A DNA stretch of 62,000 bases from Phoronis australis. Lineage: Eukaryota > Phoronida > Phoronidae. Both the position numbers and the translations under genes were made by a program. Where the stretch lies: the NCBI GenBank assembly GCA_002633005.1, contig NMRA01000331.1, forward strand, positions 1 through 62,000, given 5' to 3'. The notes beneath the pieces are model-generated. The model was not told the origin of the DNA. It saw nothing but the letters and a program-made list of their open reading frames with translations, and searched no databases. Below are positions 39,101 to 48,100 of this stretch, piece by piece (within the stretch, counting starts at the first letter, position 1; the number at the start of each line of letters is the position of its first letter).

Positions 39101-42100
39101 ATCCGCTTCTTAAAAGGATCCTCAGCGGGCTTCGCCCTCGTTCAAATACTTTTGCATATCACGAATCTCGATATAATAACCACTGGTACAAACACGTACG
39201 ATGTATAACCTACATTTATTTCATGACTCGGTATTTGTGAAGATCGCAAAATTAAAGCAAAACATTCGGGAAACACATTGTAGAACTGGCCTTCCCAGGG
39301 TAACAGTGATGATACAAACAGCCGTCAAATATTAAGTTTGCCAAATCTTTTTAGTCGAAATCGAACTCGAAATTATTTCTGACTGTCAGAAATTCATTGT
39401 GGGTTTGTTTAAAAGGTAGCTATGCTTTGGGATTGTGCGAAGATGGAGAGAGAATGATAAGTTATATCCAGTAATTAATTTATTATATGATAACCACAAA
39501 TTAGACAAGTTAAACCTGTTATTAATTAATGTAATGAACTACAAAGAAGAGTAATTACGCTAGTGCCCTCTTTAAAAATTACTTGAATCAATCGATCTAA
39601 ATAATCAAATGTCTTATCTGCTATCCAAGCGGACTCTCCACTTGTTGGATGACAGTCCTGTTGGTGAATCTTCGAACTACACACGCTGTATTGCGACCAA
39701 TGAGCTTTATCCACGCGTTGAATCTGTCGAGGGAAATACGGCCATGTTACAAAGATTCCCGTATTCACCTCCCGCACTACTTCAACAGTGACCTCTGACA
39801 TGGAAATCTCAAAAGGTAGGTCAATGTCGACTCGACGTCTTCAGTCGGTTCGATCATCAAACTTTCCGAATATAGTTTAAAGTAATACAGTTACAGCAGT
39901 GTAACTAACACTCGACATGCAACCAGGCCCTAAACGTAAAATCTGGAACAAAACTGTTAATTATACGACACGTGCGTATGTCTCATTTTCAATTGCTGAA
40001 TACTACGGTATTTCGTCTGCAACTCAGGCGCCGATTCCTAGGAAACTACAATATTTCAAATGTTGTTTTTTAACTATTTCCAGGAGATGTTACAAGTTCA
40101 CTGCCCAGTTGCCGTTGTTTTCATCACTGTTACCTCTTTTCAAGAAATAAATCGTTACTTTTAAAACTGTTTCTTTTACAAGAGTAAACTTGCAACCTAA
40201 CGCGCAAGTACATACATATTGGATGTGTGAACAGTCTGGGCGAAGTATTTAAAAAATCTGCTGAAAAATGTAAGAAACTTAGGAATTCGAGGCATATTGG
40301 ATAAATACACAACGTACCTCGCTTGGCGTACATGAAGCAACATCCCACTCGACCTTTTTCTTCGGTCTCGGTAGATACGCGAAATAATGTCTCGTGGGAT
40401 ATTACTTCATGCACGCCACTCTCGGTACGTTTTGTGTATATATATATATATATTGACGCGACCATACTCGCAAGCCAGGCAGCGCCTGGCACGCGGTCCG
40501 CCATATTGATGATGAACAATATGTAAACAAAAGCACGGTGACCTTATGGAAGCCGGAGAATTTTCAGAATAAAATTTGAAATTTTAAATACTAGCGAGGT
40601 TCTAAAATGTTGGTAACATAAAGCAATGTAAATCTGTGACCCACGCTTTGCTTAAACGGTCATATAAGCCATTGCAAAGACAAAATTCCTAATGCTTTGG
40701 CTGAAATTCTCACGGAGTGCTCCTAGGGCCTGGGAGATTTTGCCGACTCAGTCGATAAGACCGAAATGTATAAAATTTAGAAAATGGTATAATACTGTGA
40801 TTAACCTTTTTCGTTCCTATAATTGTATAGTACCTATTTTTTAGTTTCGGTTGTTTATAAGCCGACAAGACGATCAGCTGTCAAGGGGGGGCGCTCTCCG
40901 GCGAGCCATTATATCACTGCATTCCCAAAGTTTTTAGCATGGGTCTAAAAATTCCTTGACCCAACGCCACTTGATTTGTTCTAACAAAAAGATTTGAGGC
41001 ATGCGTTCGTGTGAAACACTTGGACACAAAGTAGAAAAAATTAATAGAAATCAATGAGCAATATGCGTGCATGTAAAGTCGTGTCCATAGTTATCCTATA
41101 GTAGTATTTTAAAGATGTCTATGGTCGTGTCATTTTATGCAACAATGGCAGTGTACATGTTTGTGTACATGTTCGTATTCGGAATTGAGGGCATAAGTCA
41201 GTTTGAATAAAAGGTGGCAGCAAAATTTCGCAAAACGATAGAGTTATAATAACTGATATGTTAACATTAAGTAATTCAGTGAAAAAAGAAGAATGCACGA
41301 CACCAAAAACATACATCCTGTACTGGTTGGTAAGGAACGCACATTGTGTATACATCGGTTACCCGCGTGTGCCTGTGAACACCACTGCTTCGGAGGGCGT
41401 AGCCGGAGGTCGACGTATGCATTTGCACAGCCCCAATTTCCCGAAAGGTGATTGAAATTGTCTACTTCACGTTATACTAAGGAATAATAATTACATTATT
41501 TTTCAAATAATAAAACGCATGTAAGGGGTGATGAGGTGTCTCAAGGAAAATTACTTCAGTGATAAGCTACTTTTGTTTTGCTTTCTAGTATTACCAGGAA
41601 GAGATAACCACTTCCTGGTATTACTTGCCCTAGTACTTAATTCATCTTAGTTTGGCGAACTGGTAATTTGTACACTTTGAAACCACATGGTCTCACAGTT
41701 CAAAATGTGTTATAGACTCTCCTGTGAAACAACTCGACACGCCGCGGAACTAGAGTTTTAAAAAGGCGTTCGCATTATTAATTTTTACGCTACTCAGTGT
41801 ACCCCTTTTATGCGATCATTATGCGGGAATCGCCGTTTTTTCTGTCAATAACAAGCACTCTTCCATAATTGGCCATCCAGAACGAGAAGGACAAGACAAA
41901 TGTTAACACTGAAACAAAACATTGAGATACTGAAACCATTTCAAACAATAAAGTTTTGATTTATTTCAAAATATATTTATGTCAAAATATCACCATCACG
42001 CAGTAAAATCACACCGTGACAGTAAAAGAGAAATGTCTAGTAGGTACAAAGTTACTGTACCGTACTGGTACCATACATCCACTCCACTTCACCAAAAGTC

Positions 42101-45100
42101 AGATTTCAACCAACTCTAACTAAATCCCTCAATTCAGTAGAATCCGACATTTACTGGGACAAAGCTTATATTACTAGTACATTTATATTGACAACACCAC
42201 GCCATAAAATAAATAAAATGACAAAACTCAACGGTCATAATCTCTACCTGCCCTGTCCTACATACCCAGGCGTTAATACTTTGTCAGTATCAGATGTTCA
42301 TAAACAGGAGAGAATACAAAAATGATGGTTTTCCTCGAGCAAGACAGTTGCAGATTTTAAAAGCTCGCCAGGTAACAGAACATTTGTCCCATCTCTTGAA
42401 ATCTACAGAAACAACCCATCTACCGTCCCAATATAACATTGTGGGGTTTAGCATTCTTGGGGTATCCCTTCCTCCGATCCTGTTCTATTCTTAGTAACCA
42501 GGCTATATTAATAAATCTTAATTTGGTGTCCACTCTGTAAAAATGCACAACTATTAATCTTGTAGTCACTTTTTGCGTTTCTTGGTTGCTAAAAACAACA
42601 GATATCTTGGAGAGAATAAGGTCACTAAATCCTTAAAGACATGTCGGACTAAGAAGGAAAGTCAAGTAAAAGACCACATCGACTTAAGTGGGTGTTCTTG
42701 GGACCAAATTAAGTTGAACAATATTGTTTCTGCTATGGGATTCTCACCCACAAAATCATTTTATTTCAGTTTCAATTTTTAAACCTCGAAAGACAAAAAT
42801 ATATATATCATTGATTCTGGGTCTAATCTTCATACTAGAAATCAAACATTGTTTTTTTATATTTTTTTTTTTTTGTTTTCTGCTATATACAACTAAATAC
42901 CCTTTAATTCTGCTAAAGCTTGCAATGATTTTCTTGGATGATTTTCAAAAAATCCTAGTTTTCACTTAATGATACTTACATAAAAACTATGAGTTTTTAC
43001 TTGTAATCTCGCGTTGTTACCAATATTGGTTCCTAAATACTAAACAGTACACACTAACATGGTTCATCAGCAAGATGGCGAACCACTCCGCTCAGCCAAA
43101 ACCACGTGACTTCAACTCTAGTTATATTTATCTCATTGGGTCACACTCTTTGGTGACGCAACACTTGCAGGCAGTTTATTCTACCCACGATTCTTCTTGC
43201 TGGTTACAGTCTCTGATGACGCAACAATTCAGGCAGTACCCTACTACCCACGATGCAAGTGACAAGTTCTTAGTTAACTTGCTGTTCGTTAACCCTTGCC
43301 CTTGCCAAGCTCCTCTCTAGAATCTTCCACGAGATGGCTCTGTTGTACTATTTCCTCTGTACACTATAGCAAGTCTATGGTTCAACTACTATAGCTCATC
43401 TGAATATCTTGATTTTAGCCCATATATTAAAATATTTTACTTATTTAGTGATTGGGTAATACAAACCAAATGATCATATCCAATCATATTATTGGCTGTT
43501 ACAATTAGTTCTCAAAAATTTCTAGAATTTCTAGATTCATGTGCTTTGACCCCAGAACACCATCTAAAACTAGACATGTCAACAAGTTTGACCCCATGAC
43601 TTTAAAGTACTTATTCACAAATTTCGGGCAACTTAAAATGGATCAATTCTTACAAATTACTTAATCAATATTTATTCTGACACTGACATTTTCCGTTCTT
43701 CTTAAATAAGAACTCAAGATAACGTTTCATCATTCTGACTCGAGTATATTTTGGCTTACGTAGATGAGTATCTAGTCCAGGTTTGGATTTGATGACCACA
43801 AGATTTGAGCACCAAATTCCAATGCAAACTCAAGATTTTGACTAAAAACTCGAGGTTCCGAGTTCATACTCGAACTTACACCTTTAATGATGAGGTTCTC
43901 AATTACATAACAAAATTACACAACCATATAAACCATAACATAGTGGAGCACAGAATTAAAGGCAAATATTTTGAGTTCGTATTCAAGTAGATCGAAAAAG
44001 GCCAAAAATATTTTCAAGTACAAAGGTTAGACCCCGGGCCCTGTACAAATTTGATTCAGTTTGCTTCTATAAAAAAATAAGGCGGTAACTCGTAGAAATA
44101 AAGTTTGTTCTTTATTTTTCTATGTTTCGCATTTAATGTGCTGGCATTCCCCACCGGGGGCATTTTAATAACTAACTGAACAGATAAAAATCGATGAACA
44201 AACTCACGTGACGTTACGAAATTGATTTTACCTGGTTCTTTCAATGAGGCAAAGACACTAAAAGACAAAGTACAAGAGAGACTACAAGGGTCATGAACAC
44301 GGGCTCGTCATGAAAGCATTGATTGAACATTTCTGACTCTTTCAGTTCCAACGATAAATCATTTCAGAGTTGACTGGTGACTATTGTGCTAGTAAAAACG
44401 GACAGGAAAGAACACGAATAGATCTTCAACTAGTTTCCTTTTACAAGTCAATAAAGCTCGTGTTTCTTAGGTTAAGCAAATTAAAAGCTGAATCATGGGT
44501 GACACAGAAAGTTAAACTAAAAGCAATCGATGATTAAATTCTGAGAAAACTGTCAATCGTTCATTTCCTTCTTCCCATTCAATTCTCTAAACCTTTCTTT
44601 CTTGGTTAAGGATAAATTAACTGGATGAGTGGTACATGAATCAATCAGAAATTTCAAAATGGAAACTATTGACTTTTAATCAAAATTCTCTCCCTGTGCC
44701 ACCTGGTGGCACATTAAGGAGTAACGACGCTAATTAAACAGAACTGTCGGCTACGCCGATGGTATAAACATTTATTCATGGAAAAACGTTCCCTCGCAGT
44801 TGAATATTTAGCGGCCTAATGTGATGCAGGCTGCCAGTACTGTGCGCGCAGTGAAACTCCACAGGACACGCTCAAAGTAGCACTTAAATGCGTGATCTTT
44901 TTAATAACATACGTGTACCTCTGGTGTGTGGTCCTTAAGGCTCATAAATGTTATTCTAAAAATTTAATTATTGGGTTTTGTATAAATTCACGTAGCATGC
45001 TTCGGCTTGCAAAACCAACTTCTGTTACAAAAGAGCAACAGAGAGCGTTGATATGCGTGTCCACTATGGGCATTGCATAAAGCGCACCTACAAGGAATGA

Positions 45101-48100
45101 TCATTATTTTACATAATATAAGGGAACGAAGCTAGTAAACTTAACATAACACTAGGTGGCGCCACAGTAGGCGAAGCCGTCCAACATTTATTAGCTGTCG
45201 TGCTCTTCCAAGTATAGGAGCACATAAAGCAATTTTCATAACGTCCCTGTAAGTTGTTTGGCTGATAGAGAGGCGGGCTCCAAAAATAGTCACTAGGTGG
45301 CGAATATTATGCCAAATGAAACGGAAAAGGTAAAGGCATTCTTAATAGTAAGATATTCCCAACTTTCTTGAAAATCTGTCACTGGAACTGCAAAGGTACA
45401 GCGAAAGTTGAAAAAATACCACCAGAAGGCACAGCAGTACTCTGGTCCGTCTGAGAGCCGTCGTCATGCGTCAGCACATTCATAGAAATACACTTCTCAA
45501 GTTTAACACAGTTCTTTCGAAGGTTTAGAAGACACAGGAAAGACGCCAAAGTAGTCGGAGCCGTCCGAAAATAATTGTCAGCCGTTTTTTTCCCGGTAGG
45601 ACCACATAGGCTAATTTTCATACTGATGATCCTCAGAATGTTTTGGTTTGGCCAACAGAGAGGCGGACGCCAAAAACAGGGTTGAAAACAGTAAAAATCG
45701 TCACTATTTAGGACAGAATGCGTCGAACCTTTCCGAAACCGGTGGTGTCGCCTCCTTTACAGATATCTATTTTCCAAAAACTCCGTCGAGGAGCTCCGAA
45801 GTTACATAAGCAAATGCAAGAAAAATAACCGCCACTAAGGGGTAGTCGGATCCGCCGGAAATTTTTCTGGCGCCGTTCCATCTATAATAGTAATACGTCT
45901 CCAAGTCTTCATGAAATTACCCCCAAGGGTTTTAAGAGATAGAGCAGCGGACGCCACACGGACGGGAAGAACAACTTCCATTTAGGGTTACTGAGTACTT
46001 TAAAACTCGTACAACAGGTATAGAGCCCAAGAAAGCATCGCCCTGTGGTTGTTTGAGTATCTTAAAAATGGCCATTAGGTGGCGCAGAATGCGTCAAACG
46101 CGTCCAATTGAGAAGGTGGCGCCATGTGTGTAATACGCAACTATTTACCAAATTTAATGAAAGCACTGTAAGCCACGGAACTCCTAAAATATAGAAACAA
46201 ACGTAAAAAGCAATTGATACCAGGGGCAGTCCGATTGGTCTGAAACTCATCGTCACATGTTGCCATCTCTGTAGGAGCATATCTGCAAAATTTCGCAAAG
46301 ATCCTTCAAAGGGTTCAGGAGACACAGTCGTAGACGCAAAAAAGCAAAATTGCCCCTGGGGTGTGACAGAGCAGTCGGAAGCATCTGAAAATCAGCGTCA
46401 GCCGGCGTTTTCGCATCAGGAACACAACCGGCAATTTTCATTATAATCCTTTGAATGGTTTGGCAGATAGAGAGGCAGATGTCAAAAACACATACAAACG
46501 TATTTAAATGACTACCAGGTGGCACAGAAAACAGCAAATTTGGCCAAAAATGGAAAGGTATGGCAGATAAGAAGGTGGAGGCCAAAAAACGGAAGCAAAA
46601 ATAACAAAATAGCTAAAAGGTGAATAGCATCATCGTCTCCTAATTAAAAACCTATTTGTCGAAATTCATAAAAATCCATCAAGGAACTTCGAAGATATAG
46701 AGGCAAACAGAAAAATAAAATTGAAGTTTTGAATATCACAACTTCAAAGACTATTTATTAGATTCTAACTCGAATATTTGCCACGAAAGCTGAATGCAAT
46801 TTACAATTGTTCAGCGTGAAATAAAACGATTAACACAGAGTACCTGAACTACTTTACATTGCGCAAGCATGTTTTTACGAAAGTTGCGCCATGTGGTTTA
46901 AAGTTTTAGACACGTCGAGTTTTTCGGCAAAAATATCGTTTTTACGGTTCATTGAGAAAACAAATCCTACGCTTGTCTCAGATATATGACACGGGCAAAA
47001 CCTCTTGGAAATTTCGTCAAAATCCCTCGGCAACCCTCGGGATTTTGACGCAATTTCCATGAGGATTTGTCCGTGTCATAAACCAGAGACTCGTGTAGGA
47101 TTCTCTATTTCTCTCTACAGTGTCAATAACGTCAGAAAGACCGAGTACAGTTATCTGCGACCTGGGCAGTTTATGAGCTTGACATAGGTAGCCAAATAGG
47201 ACGCCTTATCTGCAATGCCAACAGGCTATGGAAAATGCACAACGGAAACGCACAACCACAACTTGCCGATTCAAATTTCTTGAACATAAAACCACCGATT
47301 TGCCTGTACAACATACCACAAACTATATCATTTCACGTTTACACTTCCTCCATCAGTCATGTTGGTTTGTTTACACATAAAGTGCTACCTGGTGACAATT
47401 CGACCAGCGAATCAAAAACGCAGGTGTAAAAAGTTTAAGCTGTTGTTACGAAAGACCCAGTTCTTTACAATATTCCTCCGTTGCCAATGTTCCCCAAAAC
47501 TGCGATGTCAAGTCTATTGCCATATTGCCCGGGTCGATGCTCCCTAATCCCATCCCTGTAACTAGCTGCGTGAATCTCCTACCCACTATAGTCAAGCAGT
47601 CTACGTCGTAGATATTTCAGACTCGAATGGTAAGAATTTTTGTTCAGGCTGAAAATGGCCAATGTAAAAACAAAATTATTCTGGATGGCTAAAAAGGGGA
47701 TGTGGAAACGATTATCACACAGTCACGCTTACGTGGGGGCTGACGCAAGAAATACTAAAGAACAGCCAGCGACATTAGTTAAATCTGCTAATCAGTTTGA
47801 CTGAGATGCAATAAGCGAAAAAATAAAATTTGACTAGCCGTTTTTTATTACTTCAAGATCATACACAAACATACATTATTGCCAACGTTTGAATTCAGAA
47901 ATAGACAGGCAGCAACGAAATCGGTAACCCAGTAAGGCACTTGTACTGTCCCTTCGGTCGCCCCACATCCTCTATAACCCGGCAGTTATCATCAAAATAT
48001 TGAGAATTTGACATCTTTCCGTGAGTTGTGAGATTTGTTCAAAATACGAGAGCTTCCCACCTTAATAGAATTTGGAGGGTTGGCAAAACCATTGTCACAT

